From: an uncultured Paraburkholderia sp.
Lineage (GTDB): Bacteria; Pseudomonadota; Gammaproteobacteria; Burkholderiales; Burkholderiaceae
Assembly (NCBI GenBank): GCA_940746715.1
Contig: CALNWN010000001.1
Coordinates: 186,001 to 250,000, forward strand
Direction: 5' to 3'
DNA length: 64,000 nucleotides
Positions within the stretch are counted from its first letter, which is position 1, and each line of letters begins with the position of its first letter. Below the pieces are notes generated by a model. It saw only the letters and a list, made by a program, of their open reading frames with translations, was not told where the DNA came from and did not search any database. This document shows, piece by piece, positions 1 through 11,741 of this stretch. The translations under genes and the position numbers were made by a program.

Positions 1-2
1 GT

Positions 3-925
3 TCCGCGCATGTCTGGCCGTATCTCGTGTTTGCCTTTGCGCAGGGCTCGCTGCAAATCGTCATGCAGCAAGTGCGCTTTCAGGTGTTCAGCGCGTCGCC
101 CGGTCTCATTCTGCTGACGGCCGCAGGCATCGCCGCGCTCGGCTGGTTCGCGTATCACCAGTGGCATCACCCCGCCCCGCTCATGCGTCTTCATGCGTTG
201 CGCGAGAAAGTGTTCCAGGCGGGGCTCGTTATTACTATCTGTCGAGGGCGTTCAGCTATCTGATCTCGCGTTTCCTCGAAAGCGGTCTCGGCTATCCCGT
301 GGAAAATACCGGACAACTCGTGGGCGTCACCTCGCTCATATCGGCGAGCGCGCTCTTTATATACCTTCGGTATGCCAAACTTTTGACGCGCAAGAAGGCG
401 ATCATCGTGCCCGGCTTCGCGATCGCGGCGCTCTCGGCCGCGTGGATGACGCGCATGTCGCCGACTGCAGGCGAGGCCGCGCTCGTCGGAACGCTGCTGC
501 TGCGCGGCCTGCTGTTGCTCTTCGTCGTCCTGCCAGTCGCCAATCTCACCTTCAGAATATTCGCGATAGAGGAATTCGCGCACGGCTACCGGCTGAAGAA
601 TATCGTGCGGCAACTGACGATCTCGTTCGCGACGGCCTCGGTCATCATCGTCGAGCAGCATCGGCAGGCATTGCATCAGGCGCGCCTCGCGGAGTTCGCC
701 AATCCGTACAATCCGGTGTTTCAGAACTCGCTTGCCGCGCTGACGCAGGCGTTTTCCGCCGCCGGGCGCCCGGTCGCGGACGCGCATGCGCTGGCCGTCG
801 TCGAAATCAGCCGGGCGGTGGCGCGGCAGGCCAGCTTTCTGAGTTCGCTCGACAGCTTCTATTTCCTGATCGGCATCGCGGTATGCGGCGGGATGTTTGC
901 CGCCTGGCAAAGACAGATCGACTAA
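3..925 (+). pseudogene. MFS exporter (DHA2/EmrB-like), 3' part, frameshifted
   Basis: The window opens inside a major facilitator superfamily gene that resembles the 14-helix DHA2 drug exporters, proton-driven efflux pumps of the inner membrane. The frame starting at base 3 carries QGSLQIVMQQ and a hydrophobic helix up to LREKVFQAGL near base 228. The homologous continuation YYYLSRAFSYLISRF lies in the neighbouring frame and runs through several more helices to the TGA at 925. One lost base around 225-235 explains the shift. The amino-terminal half lies outside the window. The gene ends 15 bases before mtfA on the same strand. Substrate unknown; the MFS assignment rests on overall character and is fairly, not completely, sure. 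Confidence 0.65.
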
Positions 926-940
926 CGGTTTCATCGGCCC

Positions 941-1786
941 ATGCTTTCGAAACTCACTCAATGGCTCGGCGCCCGCCGGCGCGAGCGCGCGCTGCGCGAC
1001 TACGCGATCGACGACGCGCTATGGCAAGCCACGCTCGACGGCCTGCCGTTCCTCGCGTACCTGGATGCGCCGGACCTCGCGCGCCTGCGCGAAATGAGCA
1101 GCCTGTTCATCGCGCAAAAGGAGTTCTCGACCGCGCACGAGCTCGAGCTGAGCGACACGATGACCGTCGCGATTGCGGCCCAGGCGTGCTTGCCGGTGCT
1201 GAATCTGAGCCTCGACCTGTATCGCGGATGGGTCGGCGTGATCGTCTATCCGGGCGAATTCGTGATTCGCAAGACGGTCGAGGACGAAGACGGCGTCGTC
1301 CACGAAGTCGAGCAGGACGCGAGCGGCGAAGCCTGGGAAGGCGGCCCGGTGATCCTCTCTTGGGAAGACGCGCAGATGACGGACGGCGCCGACGCGTACA
1401 ACGTGGTGATCCACGAATTCGCACACAAGATCGACATGCTGAACGGCGAGGCGGACGGCCATCCGCCGCTCGTGCGCCGCTGGCACGCGCCGCTCGACTC
1501 CGACGTGTGGGCGGACGTGTTCGATCCCGCCTACGACCAGTTCTGCGCCCGCGTCGACGCCGTGCCGGCGCGCCGCTGGACGCGCTTTGAGCGCGAATCG
1601 CTGATCGATCCGTACGCCGCCGACCATCCGTCCGAGTTCTTTGCGGTGTGCAGCGAGGCGCTGTTCGTCAAGCCGCGTGCGTTCGAGGCGGAATATCCGG
1701 AGCTCTACCGGCTGCTCGCGCGCTATTACCGTCAGGACCCGGCGCGCGTCGGGCTTGCGTTCGCGAAGAATTCGTCAAGCGACTGA
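941..1786 (+). CDS. mtfA: MtfA/M90-family zinc metallopeptidase
   Basis: A soluble 281-residue protein of peptidase family M90. The zinc site HEFAH is at residues 158-162 and is followed by KID, as in E. coli MtfA, which sequesters the repressor Mlc and has aminopeptidase activity. The conserved region HPSEFFAVCSEALF near residue 228 supplies the later zinc-binding glutamate region of the family. There is no signal peptide or membrane segment. The ATG at 941 is 15 bases after the broken transporter gene, so the two may have been co-transcribed. Family assignment is firm; the physiological partner in Burkholderia is not established. Confidence 0.9.
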   Translation: MLSKLTQWLGARRRERALRDYAIDDALWQATLDGLPFLAYLDAPDLARLREMSSLFIAQKEFSTAHELELSDTMTVAIAAQACLPVLNLSLDLYRGWVGVIVYPGEFVIRKTVEDEDGVVHEVEQDASGEAWEGGPVILSWEDAQMTDGADAYNVVIHEFAHKIDMLNGEADGHPPLVRRWHAPLDSDVWADVFDPAYDQFCARVDAVPARRWTRFERESLIDPYAADHPSEFFAVCSEALFVKPRAFEAEYPELYRLLARYYRQDPARVGLAFAKNSSSD

Positions 1787-1800
1787 TTTTCTGGCATAAT
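1772..1800 (+). promoter_or_regulatory. Possible promoter of the L31 gene
   Basis: CATAAT at 1795-1800 is a good -10 box with TGG just upstream. TCGTCA at 1772-1777 is a weak -35 match at a 17-base spacing. The site lies about 100 bases before the L31 start and overlaps the end of mtfA. Consensus match only. Confidence 0.35.
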
Positions 1801-1900
1801 CGCCTTTTTTCGACCATAGGCAAGTGGCTCGCGCCTAGATGCGGTCCGCGCAAACAGCGGCTGCACGCGGGTTGGCTACCGCCAGATTAAAGGAAAGACC

Positions 1901-2167
1901 ATGAAAGAAGGCATCCACCCGGATTACCGCGAAGTCCTGTTCGTCGACGTGTCGAACGACTTCAAGTTTGTGACGCGCTCCACGATCCAGACGCGTGAAA
2001 CCGCTGAATTCAACGGCAAGACGTACCCGCTCGCCAAGATCGAAGTGTCGTCGGAATCGCATCCGTTCTACACCGGCCAGCAAAAGATCATGGACACGGC
2101 AGGCCGCGTCGAGAAGTTCCGCAACAAGTTCGGCGCACGCGCTACCGGCAAGGCAGCAGCGAAGTAA
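1901..2167 (+). CDS. rpmE2: 50S ribosomal protein L31 type B
   Basis: An 88-residue type B L31, a late-assembling protein of the large ribosomal subunit. It starts [18 protein letters not shown] and contains the family signature [21 protein letters not shown]. It lacks the CxxC zinc pairs of type A L31 and therefore does not need zinc. In many bacteria such C-minus paralogues are induced by zinc starvation through Zur; no Zur box was recognised here. A ribosome binding site (AAAGGAAAG) lies just before the ATG, and a strong terminator follows at 2222. The frame is intact. Confidence 0.95.
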   Translation: MKEGIHPDYREVLFVDVSNDFKFVTRSTIQTRETAEFNGKTYPLAKIEVSSESHPFYTGQQKIMDTAGRVEKFRNKFGARATGKAAAK

Positions 2168-2221
2168 TACGCTTCATCACCGCTTCACCAGCTCAGGCTG
2201 GCAAGCGATGCAGCAAACATG

Positions 2222-2247
2222 AAGGGCAGCGCGAGCTGCCCTTTTTT
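2222..2247 (+). terminator. Rho-independent terminator after rpmE2
   Basis: The stem AAGGGCAGC/GCTGCCCTT closes a four-base loop and is followed by a run of T. It lies 55 bases after the L31 stop codon. Confidence 0.85.
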
Positions 2248-2442
2248 GTCGCCTGCCGCCGGGCGCGCGGGTCGCTGCGCGGCTGCCGCGCCGCCCTCGC
2301 CTGCGCGACGCCCGTTGCCCGCCATTACCGGCCGTGACGCGCGCAGTCCCGCCCGACTACAATGCCGGATGCTCCAATCAGGCCGATCCAGCCGGACCCG
2401 CCCTTTGCTAGCGGCTATCGCTTATCCACTATCCCAAACCGC

Positions 2443-4203
2443 ATGAGACCTGTCGTTCGCCTCACTGCCTCCGCGACCAGTGCGTTGCCACGCTGGCTGC
2501 TGCTCACCATCTGCATCGTGTACGCGTCGTTCGGCCTGTTCGGCCGCGATCCGTGGAAGAACGAGGACGCAGCCGGCTTCGGCGTGATGTGGACCATGGC
2601 GAACGGCACGGCGCACGACTGGCTCCTGCCCAATCTGGTCGGTAAATATCTCACCGAAGACGGCCCGCTCGGCTACTGGCTCGGCGCAAGCGCCATCCGC
2701 GCGCTCGCGCCGTGGGTCGACGCGAGCAATGCCTCACGCGTCGTCACGGGGCTGCTGTTCTGCGCGGGCTGCGCCTTCGTCTGGTACGCGGCCTACCTGC
2801 TCGGCCGGCGCGCCGAAGTGCAGCCGTTCAAGTACGCGTTCGGCGGCGAGCCGGAGCCGTGCGACTACGGCCGCACGCTCGCCGACGGCGCGCTGCTGAT
2901 TCTGCTCGCCTGCTTCGGCCTCGCCGAGCGCGGTCACGAGACGACGCCGCAGCTGGCGCAATTCGTCGGCATCGCGATGCTCGTGTATGGGCTCGTGCGA
3001 ATGATCGACAAGCCGCCAATCCAGGGCGCATCGATCTGGGGCGCCGCCATCGGCCTCGTCACGCTGGCGAGCAGTCCGGTGCTGGTCGGCGCGCTGCTCT
3101 TCGGCACCCTCGCGATGACCGTGATCGTGCGCGAAACGCGTTCGCGCTGGCTGCTGCTGGCCGGCCTGCCGATCGCGCTCGCGCTGTCGGTCGCATGGCC
3201 GATTGCCGCGCTGGCCGCCTTTCCTGTCGACGCCGTCTGGTACCTGAACCAATGGGTGCACGTGAGTCTGAGCTCGTTCGCCGGCCCGCCCGGCTCGGTC
3301 GCGGCTTACGCGCTCAAGAATCTGCCGCTCTTCACGTGGCCCGCGTGGCCGCTCGCGCTGTGGGCCTGGTTCAGCTGGGCGGGCCTGCGCCGCGCGCCGC
3401 ACGTGGCGATTCCGCTCTCGGTGATCGGGCCGCTCTTCGTGCTGGTAGTTCTGCAAAGCCATCAGTCGAACCGGCTCTATATGTTGCTGCTGCCGCCGCT
3501 CGCCGTGCTGGCCACCTTTGCGCTGCCCACGCTCAAGCACGGCGCGATCAACGCGATCGACTGGTTCGCGTTGCTGAGCTTCACGATACTCGGCAGCTTC
3601 GTCTGGCTGGTGTACGTCGCGGGTTTGACCGGCTTTCCGCATCCGCTCGCGCGCAACCTCGCGCGTCTCGCGCCCGGCTTCGCGCCGCAATTCAAGATTC
3701 TGTCGTTCGTCTGTGCGGTCGCGGTGACGCTCTGCTGGTTCGTGCTGGTGCAATGGCGTCTTGCCCGCCATCCGAAGGTGCTGTGGCGCAGCGTGGTGCT
3801 CTCGAGCGCCGGCACCACGCTGATGTGGGTGCTGCTCATGACCTTGTGGCTGCCGGTCGTCAACTACAGCCGGACCTATAAGGACGTCGCCGAACAGATC
3901 GCGAGCCATCTGCCCGAGGACTACACCTGCATCTCGCCAGTGCGTCTCGGCAATGCGCAGATCGCGACGTTTGCCTATTTCGGCGACATGCATTTCGCGT
4001 TCAATCAGGATTGCGACGTCATTCTGCGTCAGGACACCCAGGAGTACGGCGAGCCGAGCGCCATGTCGGACTTCGTGTGGAAGCTCGTGTGGGAAGGCCG
4101 CCGCGTGGCCGACCGCGACGAACGCTTCCGGCTGTATGTGCGCATCGACCGGCCGAAGCCGCCCGTCGTCAAACGGCGCAACTCGCACAAAAAGACTGAC
4201 TGA
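2443..4203 (+). CDS. ArnT-like integral membrane glycosyltransferase
   Basis: A polytopic membrane protein of about 586 residues resembling the ArnT/PMT glycosyltransferases (GT83 type), which move a sugar from a polyprenyl phosphate carrier to an acceptor in the periplasm. The first helix (WLLLTICIVYASFGLF) is followed by GRDPWKNEDAAGFGVMW, the place where ArnT-like enzymes carry the acidic catalytic loop, and then by roughly ten hydrophobic segments and a soluble C-terminal domain with RRVADRDERFRLYVRI. The ATG at 2443 was chosen because the longer frame from 2362 adds only non-conserved residues. It is distinct from the true arnT at 19285. The MATE gene starts 7 bases after the stop. Acceptor and donor sugar unknown. 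Confidence 0.8.
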   Translation: MRPVVRLTASATSALPRWLLLTICIVYASFGLFGRDPWKNEDAAGFGVMWTMANGTAHDWLLPNLVGKYLTEDGPLGYWLGASAIRALAPWVDASNASRVVTGLLFCAGCAFVWYAAYLLGRRAEVQPFKYAFGGEPEPCDYGRTLADGALLILLACFGLAERGHETTPQLAQFVGIAMLVYGLVRMIDKPPIQGASIWGAAIGLVTLASSPVLVGALLFGTLAMTVIVRETRSRWLLLAGLPIALALSVAWPIAALAAFPVDAVWYLNQWVHVSLSSFAGPPGSVAAYALKNLPLFTWPAWPLALWAWFSWAGLRRAPHVAIPLSVIGPLFVLVVLQSHQSNRLYMLLLPPLAVLATFALPTLKHGAINAIDWFALLSFTILGSFVWLVYVAGLTGFPHPLARNLARLAPGFAPQFKILSFVCAVAVTLCWFVLVQWRLARHPKVLWRSVVLSSAGTTLMWVLLMTLWLPVVNYSRTYKDVAEQIASHLPEDYTCISPVRLGNAQIATFAYFGDMHFAFNQDCDVILRQDTQEYGEPSAMSDFVWKLVWEGRRVADRDERFRLYVRIDRPKPPVVKRRNSHKKTD

Positions 4204-4209
4204 ACGAAC

Positions 4210-5534
4210 ATGCTCGCCGACCTACGGAAAATCGCGGGACTCGCGTGGCCGGTGCTGATCGGTCAACTGGCGATCATCGCGTTCGGCGTGATCGACACCG
4301 CCATGGTCGTCCGCTACTCGGCTGCCGATCTCGCGGCGCTCGGCCTCGGTTCCTCAATCTACGTTTCCGTCTACATCGGCTTGACGGGCATTCTCACGGC
4401 GCTGCAACCGATCACTGCGCAACTGTACGGCGCGCGCCGCTACGACGAGATCGGCGAGGAAGTCCGGCAGGCGCTGTGGCTCGCACTCGCGCTGACGGCG
4501 ATCGGCTTTCTGATCCTGTTCTTCCCCGGCCATCTGCTGCAGCTCGCGCGCGTGCCCGACGCGCTGCACGAGCGCACGGTGTCGTATCTGCGGATACTGG
4601 CGGTCGGCAAGCCGCGGCTCGTCATGATTCTGCAAATCGGCGGATTGTTGCTGAAGGTGCCGCTCAATACATGGTTCATTTTCGGCGGTCTCGGTGTGCC
4701 CGCGCTCGGCGGCCCCGGCTGCGCGCTCGCCAGCAGCCTGATCAACTGGGCGCTCGCGCTCGTCGGCATGGTGCTGCTCACGCGTGTCGACGTCTTCACG
4801 CCGTTCTGGATCTTCAGGCACTTCTGCTGGCCGGTCTGGCGGCGCCAGGCGGCGCAGCTGCGGCTCGGCATCCCGATGGGGCTCTCCTATCTGATCGAAG
4901 TCACGTCGTACACCTTCATGGCGCTCTTCATCGCGCGCTTCGGGACCACGACGCTCGCCGGCCATCAGATCGCGGGCAATATCGGCGCGGTGCTGTATAT
5001 GACGCCGCTTGCCATCGGCATTGCTTCCTCGACGCTCGTCGCCCAGGCGCTCGGCGCCCATCGGCCGGAAGCGGCGCGCACGCTGTCGCGTCACGGCATC
5101 ATGATGGCCGTCGCGATCGCGTGCTGTTACGGCGTCATCGTGCTTGCGCTGCGTCCCTACGTGATCAAAGGCTATACGCCGAATCCGCAAGTCGTGGCGG
5201 CGGCAATGCCGCTCGTGCTGATCGTCGTCTGCTATCACCTCTTCGACGCCTTGCAGATCACCACCGCGTTCGTGCTGCGCGCCTACAAGGTCGCCGTCGT
5301 GCCGACCGTGATTTACGCGGTCGCGCTGTGGGGCGTGGGGCTCGGCGGCGGTTATCTGCTCGGCTTCAATGTGAGCGGCACGATTCCGCCATGGTTGACC
5401 GGCGCGCGCGGCTTCTGGGTGGCCAACACGGCAAGCCTCGCGATTGCCGGGGTCGGCTTGCTGCTCTACTGGCGCGTGGTCAGCAGGCGCATGTGCGCGC
5501 GGCCGTCGCGCTGCGCACCGACGCGGGTGTCTGA
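4210..5534 (+). pseudogene. MATE (NorM-type) multidrug exporter, deleted and frameshifted
   Basis: A multidrug and toxin extrusion transporter that would export cationic drugs against sodium or protons. The N-terminus (KIAGLAWPVLIGQLAIIAFG) and the helix pairs are typical. Two lesions are visible. Between SYLRILAVG and KPRLVMILQ about 20 residues that family members have here (the middle of the fourth helix region) are missing in frame. Near 5485 a base is lost, so the last residues VRAAVALRTDAGV and the native TGA at 5532-5534 lie in the next frame, while the frame as it stands runs on to 6213. At 441 residues the native extent is about 20 short of usual. The missing helix should abolish transport even without the frameshift. 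Confidence 0.75.
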
Positions 5535-5664
5535 GGGCGGGGGACCGGCGCCGAAGTTCCGCCTTCTCAAATCTGCCACTCTTATGCTGACAGCCGCGCG
5601 CCGATGCGAACGCCGCGCGGGCAGCGGCGACTTCGTCGCTTCAATCAGAACGGCCAAGCCGCAC

Positions 5665-6099
5665 TCAAGCCTCCTCCGCCTCCAACGCCGCCGGCAGTCC
5701 ACCTTCGGTCGACGCCCCGTCATGACGCTCGAAAATCTCGCGTGCGGCAAACAGTGCGTTGAGCGCCGCCGGAAAGCCCGCGTAGAGCGCCATCTGCATG
5801 AACACCTCGACGATTTCCTCGCGCGTGCAGCCGACGTTCAGCGCGGCTTCGATATGCACCTTCAACTGCGGCGTCGCGCAACCGAGCGTGGCGAGCGACG
5901 CGATGGTGGCGATTTCGCGCGCGCGCAGATCGAGCTGCGGCCGGCTGTAAATATCGCCGAAACCGAATTCGATCAGAAGACGTCCGAAGTCCGGCGCAAT
6001 CGGCGCCAGTGCGGCGATGACCTGCTCGCCGGCCTGGCCGTCGATTTCCCTCAGTTTGTTCCAGCCCTGCGTGTAGCGGTCCGTTCGTGCGTGATCCAT
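5665..6099 (-). CDS. Carboxymuconolactone decarboxylase family protein
   Basis: A 144-residue all-alpha protein of the CMD/AhpD-like superfamily. The pattern LDLRAREIATIASLATLGC...QLKVHIEAALNVGCTREEIVEV matches the family, whose members are either gamma-carboxymuconolactone decarboxylases or small peroxidase-like proteins. The single Cys of LNVGCTREE, without a CxxC pair, speaks against a classical AhpD peroxidase. The start overlaps the end of a MerR-type gene on the same strand, so the two form one unit, with CMD as the likely target of that regulator. The frame is intact although the regulator is frameshifted. Confidence 0.85.
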   Translation of the reverse strand: MDHARTDRYTQGWNKLREIDGQAGEQVIAALAPIAPDFGRLLIEFGFGDIYSRPQLDLRAREIATIASLATLGCATPQLKVHIEAALNVGCTREEIVEVFMQMALYAGFPAALNALFAAREIFERHDGASTEGGLPAALEAEEA

Positions 6100-6568
6100 G
6101 GTGAGTCCTTTTCCGGGTGTGAGAACGATGACGTCTCGTCGATCCGTCGAGTCCGGCCGCCCGCCGCGGGCGCCGTGCCGGCCGCTTCGCCTTCGTGCGC
6201 TTCGCCTTCGTAATACGCGATCTTGTCGATGATCGCGCCGAGGTTCGTCTGCAATTCGGCGATCCGCGCAAGAACCGCGTCGCGATGCTCGGCGAGCATG
6301 TCGCGGCGCGCGCCCATCGTCTGCGGACCTTCGGCCCGCAGCGCCGCGAAAGCCTGCATGCCGGCGATCGGCATGCCGGTCGCCTTCAGGCGCATCACGA
6401 ACTGCACAGCCAGTCGAGGTCGGCCGGCGAGTACAGACGATGCCCCGCCTGCGTGCGGCCGACCGCGCGGATCAGCCCGGCGTGCTCGTAATAGCGCAGC
6501 GTGTGCGTGGACACGCCGATGAGTTCGGCGACCTGCCCGATGGTGAGTGCGTTCGACGTTTTCGACAT
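6051..6568 (-). pseudogene. MerR-family transcriptional regulator, frameshifted
   Basis: The N-terminal part, read from the ATG at 6568, is a standard MerR winged helix: [26 protein letters not shown], then [18 protein letters not shown] single lost base near 6408 puts the rest ([19 protein letters not shown], then a coiled-coil with AELQTNLGAIIDKIAYYEG) into the next frame, and the original frame stops at once. The family twists a promoter with an overlong spacer; exactly such a promoter lies upstream at 6579-6609, so the gene was probably autoregulated. The 3' end overlaps the CMD gene. As it stands only the DNA-binding head would be made. Confidence 0.8.
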
Positions 6569-6578
6569 GACAGGACTC

Positions 6579-6609
6579 AGGTTAGGACTTCGAGTGCACT
6601 CTAAGTCAA
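6579..6609 (-). promoter_or_regulatory. MerR-type promoter with 19-base spacer and operator palindrome
   Basis: On the minus strand TTGACT (6609-6604) and TAACCT (6584-6579) are separated by 19 bases, the overlong spacing that MerR regulators correct. The spacer holds a near-perfect palindrome, GACTTCGAGTGCACTCTAAGTC as read on the plus strand in two parts (GACTT at 6586-6590, AAGTC at 6603-6607). It sits about 10 bases upstream of the MerR start codon. Confidence 0.75.
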
Positions 6610-6877
6610 GTGCGCCACGCTGTCATCGTGAGTACGGCCTCGCGCGCGGGCGATGCGAGCAATCGGCGCACAACCGCCTAATCGCGAGGCAAAAGGGTTA
6701 AAGATTGTTTATTGCGATTTACTTGCCATCAATCGGCCGGTATAAATCGTCGGCGTTCGCAAATAAGGGCGCGCATTTGTCCTATGCTTAAGCGCAGCGC
6801 CCGCTGACAGAATGCGTCGCCCGTTCCCGGCTAACTTTTGCTCTCGATGGAGTGCCTGCCATGCTGAAAAGCTCGTG

Positions 6878-7438
6878 ATGCTTTGCGTTGCTCTCGCGTT
6901 GTCGCTGTCGGCCGGATTCGCGGCGGCGGTCGAAGTGAATTCCGCCGATCAGGCAGCGCTCGAATCCGTCAAGGGCATTGGCCCCGCGCATGCGAAGGCG
7001 ATCATCGAAGAGCGCACCAAAAATGGCCCGTTCAAGGACGCCGACGATCTGGCTGCGCGAGTCAAGGGCATCGGCAACAAATCGGTTGTAAATCTGGAAG
7101 CGGCGGGCTTGACCATCAACGGCTCGTCGGCGCCGCCCACTGGAGCAAAATCGGCGACGACGTCCGCGCTCGCGAAGTCGACGGCGACGAAGGCCGCGCC
7201 TGCCACCACGGCGGGCACGGCGGCCACCGCTGCGCCGGCGGACGCTTCCGGCGCGAAGTCCTCGAAGTCGTCGAAAAAGGCCAAGGAGGCCGCAGCAGCC
7301 GCGTCCGCGCCGGCCGCCACCGCCGCCACATCCGCTGCCGCGAGCGCCCCCGCCGACGCTTCCGGCGCCAAGGCGTCGAAGAAGAAAGCGAAGAAGAGCA
7401 AGGCGGCGTCCGCCGCGGCGGCTTCCGGCGGCGCATAG
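6878..7438 (+). CDS. ComEA-like helix-hairpin-helix protein with Ala/Lys tail
   Basis: A secreted or membrane-anchored protein with a hydrophobic signal (MLCVALALSLSAGFAAA) followed by a ComEA-type helix-hairpin-helix DNA-binding domain: VNSADQAALESVKGIGPAHA, then VKGIGNKSVVNL. ComEA proteins bind incoming DNA in the periplasm during transformation. The last 100 residues are low complexity (Ala, Ser, Lys, Thr) and contain the unit PADASGAK twice, each followed by a lysine cluster, suggestive of a nucleic-acid-binding or disordered tail. The expected start, ATGCTGAAAA at 6861, is out of frame by one base in the A run (AAAA for AAAAA), so translation must use GTG 6875, ATG 6878 or an upstream ATG at 6812 that gives an odd leader. 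Confidence 0.75.
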   Translation: MLCVALALSLSAGFAAAVEVNSADQAALESVKGIGPAHAKAIIEERTKNGPFKDADDLAARVKGIGNKSVVNLEAAGLTINGSSAPPTGAKSATTSALAKSTATKAAPATTAGTAATAAPADASGAKSSKSSKKAKEAAAAASAPAATAATSAAASAPADASGAKASKKKAKKSKAASAAAASGGA

Positions 7439-7656
7439 CGAACTAGTCGGGCGCCTCGCGTCAGAGACTGATTCAACAAACAAGGCAGCGTCCGCAGCGA
7501 GGCTGCCTGCCACCGAGCCACCATCGTACGCATGACGCGTGTCGTGCACGGCGGCAGCGCCTCGCAGCGCCCTTCCTTCCCTCGACGCCGCGCAGCCGCG
7601 CGGCGCCTCACCGCGCCGGCCGTCGTCCACGCGCCGGCATTCAAGAGAGACCCATC

Positions 7657-8085
7657 ATGAGCCTACTCGATACCCTCGGATCCTTGGTCGGCAAGTCGCC
7701 CGAAGGCGGCGGCCAGCAAGCGCTGATCGCCGCCGCACTCGAATTCGTCAATAACCAGCCTGGCGGCCTGAACGGCCTGATCCAACGCTTCCAAGAAAAG
7801 GGGCTTGGCGACGTCGTATCGTCGTGGGTCAGCAACGGCGAAAACCAGCCGATCGCGCCGGACGCACTGCATAGCGTGCTCGGCTCCGAAGCCGTCACCA
7901 GCCTCGCCGCGAAAGCCGGCGTGCAACCGGACCAGGTCACCGGGCTCCTTTCGCAGATCCTGCCGCACGTGGTCAACGCAGCGACGCCGGACGGCGAAGT
8001 CCCCGCCGAAGGCAAACTGAACGCGACGACCGTGCTCGGCGCGCTCGGCGGTTTGTCGGCATTGTTCGGCAAGGGCACGGCTTGA
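7657..8085 (+). CDS. yidB: YidB family protein (DUF937)
   Basis: A 142-residue YidB-like protein, function unknown. Recognisable family blocks are the start MSLLDTLGSLVG, the segment GGLNGLIQRFQEKGLGDVVSSWVSNGEN and the C-terminal ATPDGEVP...LLSALFG-like end. Small, soluble, without a signal peptide. A good ribosome binding site (AAGAGAGACC) precedes the ATG. It converges on clpB; the two share the hairpin at 8128-8161. Intact. Confidence 0.88.
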   Translation: MSLLDTLGSLVGKSPEGGGQQALIAAALEFVNNQPGGLNGLIQRFQEKGLGDVVSSWVSNGENQPIAPDALHSVLGSEAVTSLAAKAGVQPDQVTGLLSQILPHVVNAATPDGEVPAEGKLNATTVLGALGGLSALFGKGTA

Positions 8086-8127
8086 GGCGATCCGCGCCCG
8101 GATAAACCGACAACCGGGCAGACAAAA

Positions 8128-8161
8128 AAAGCGGCAACGAAGAAAACTTCGTTGCCGCTTT
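8128..8161. terminator. Bidirectional terminator between yidB and clpB
   Basis: A long perfect stem (AAAGCGGCAACGAAG at 8128-8142 with its complement at 8147-8161) closes an AAAA loop. A-rich sequence on the left side provides a T run for the minus strand; the plus-strand T run is short. It lies between the converging genes yidB and clpB. Confidence 0.8.
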
Positions 8162-8208
8162 GCTCTATGCGCGCGGTGTCGACTTCGCACGTCAGACGGT
8201 CCGCGCGT

Positions 8209-10806
<2,598 letters not shown>

Positions 10807-10936
10807 TCGAGACCTCCAATTTCGATTACCACCAAAATGAGGCGATTTATTCAGGATTCAAGCGCTTTTTCGCTGCCCACGGCGAGTTTTTGAAGATCTG
10901 ATGCGAAGAAAATGCGCGGCGCCTTGCGAGCCGCGC

Positions 10937-11437
10937 TCAGGCGATAGGCACGGGGCTGTCGCCCGGCGGCTCGACCGGCACGAGCGGAATCACCGGCCGT
11001 ATGCCGAGCAATGCGGCGAGCGGCCCTTGTGGCCCGGAGACTTCCTCGATGGTGTGGCGGTCGAGCTCCGCGAGAAACGCGTGGCGCGCCGCCTCGAGCA
11101 CGTTGCGCAGCCGGCAGTGGGGCGTAATGACGCAGGAACGGCGTTGGCCGTTCTGATCCGGCAGGCAGGCAACCAGCGCGAAGTCGTTTTCCGTTGCGCG
11201 CACGATCTCGCCGACCGTCAGTGTGCGGGTACGCTCGGCAAGCCGCAGGCCGCCGTTGCGGCCGCGCACGGTCTCGACCCAGCCGAGCTCGCTCAGCTGC
11301 TGCACCACCTTCATCAGATGATTCTTGGAGATGCCGTATGCCTCGGAAATGTCCTGAATGGTCGATAAGCCCTCGCCGCGCACAGCAAGGTACAGAAGGA
11401 CGCGCAGCGAATAGTCGGTGTAGTCGGTCAGTCTCAT
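10937..11437 (-). CDS. nsrR: Rrf2-family nitric-oxide-sensing repressor NsrR
   Basis: A 166-residue Rrf2 regulator: winged helix MRLTDYTDYSLRVLLYLAVR, then DISEAYGISKNHLMKVVQQLSELG, followed by the iron-sulfur ligands Cys91, Cys102 and Cys108. The spacing of the first two (10 residues) is wider than in E. coli NsrR, but the order and the RGRNGGLRL turn fit NsrR rather than IscR. NsrR releases DNA when nitric oxide destroys its cluster and so derepresses detoxification genes. The divergent gene at 11742 encodes a truncated hemoglobin, the classic kind of NsrR target. The ATG at 11437 was preferred to 11452 because family members begin MRLT. Confidence 0.88.
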   Translation of the reverse strand: MRLTDYTDYSLRVLLYLAVRGEGLSTIQDISEAYGISKNHLMKVVQQLSELGWVETVRGRNGGLRLAERTRTLTVGEIVRATENDFALVACLPDQNGQRRSCVITPHCRLRNVLEAARHAFLAELDRHTIEEVSGPQGPLAALLGIRPVIPLVPVEPPGDSPVPIA

Positions 11438-11539
11438 GGGTTCCCGTATCACGATGAGCGCAAGCCGCGATCCGTGGGATAACCGCGTCGATGCAAGGGT
11501 TGCCGGGGGGCCGCGGCTTCGCCATAAGATGCGGAGTTG

Positions 11540-11557
11540 GCATATGTTTATTTATGC
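11540..11557. promoter_or_regulatory. Candidate NsrR-type operator
   Basis: The inverted repeat GCATA-N8-TATGC lies in the divergent space between nsrR and the globin gene, in an A/T-rich patch of otherwise G/C-rich DNA. Rrf2 regulators bind such spaced half-sites. The nearby AAGATGC at 11527-11532 resembles an NsrR half-site. Sequence match only. Confidence 0.35.
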
Positions 11558-11741
11558 TGCATCGCTGAAGCCGGACCTTCGACGCCAATGGTAACGTTTC
11601 GCGCCGCGCCTATTCAGCTGAAAAGTGCGCTATATTTGAGTTCACTTCCGTCGAGCTGGCCCTTTTTGTGGCAGTCCCGGGCCTGTTTGCGGCGAAGTGT
11701 GGCGCGCTGCAGACGCATCGTCGCATATTTCTGGAATCCGC

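Noticed and set aside
5490..6213. A 667-residue MATE fusion protein extending to 6213
   Set aside because: Residues after 5490 have no helices or family match and overlap the CMD and MerR genes on the other strand. The native end VRAAVALRTDAGV is visible one frame away at 5534.
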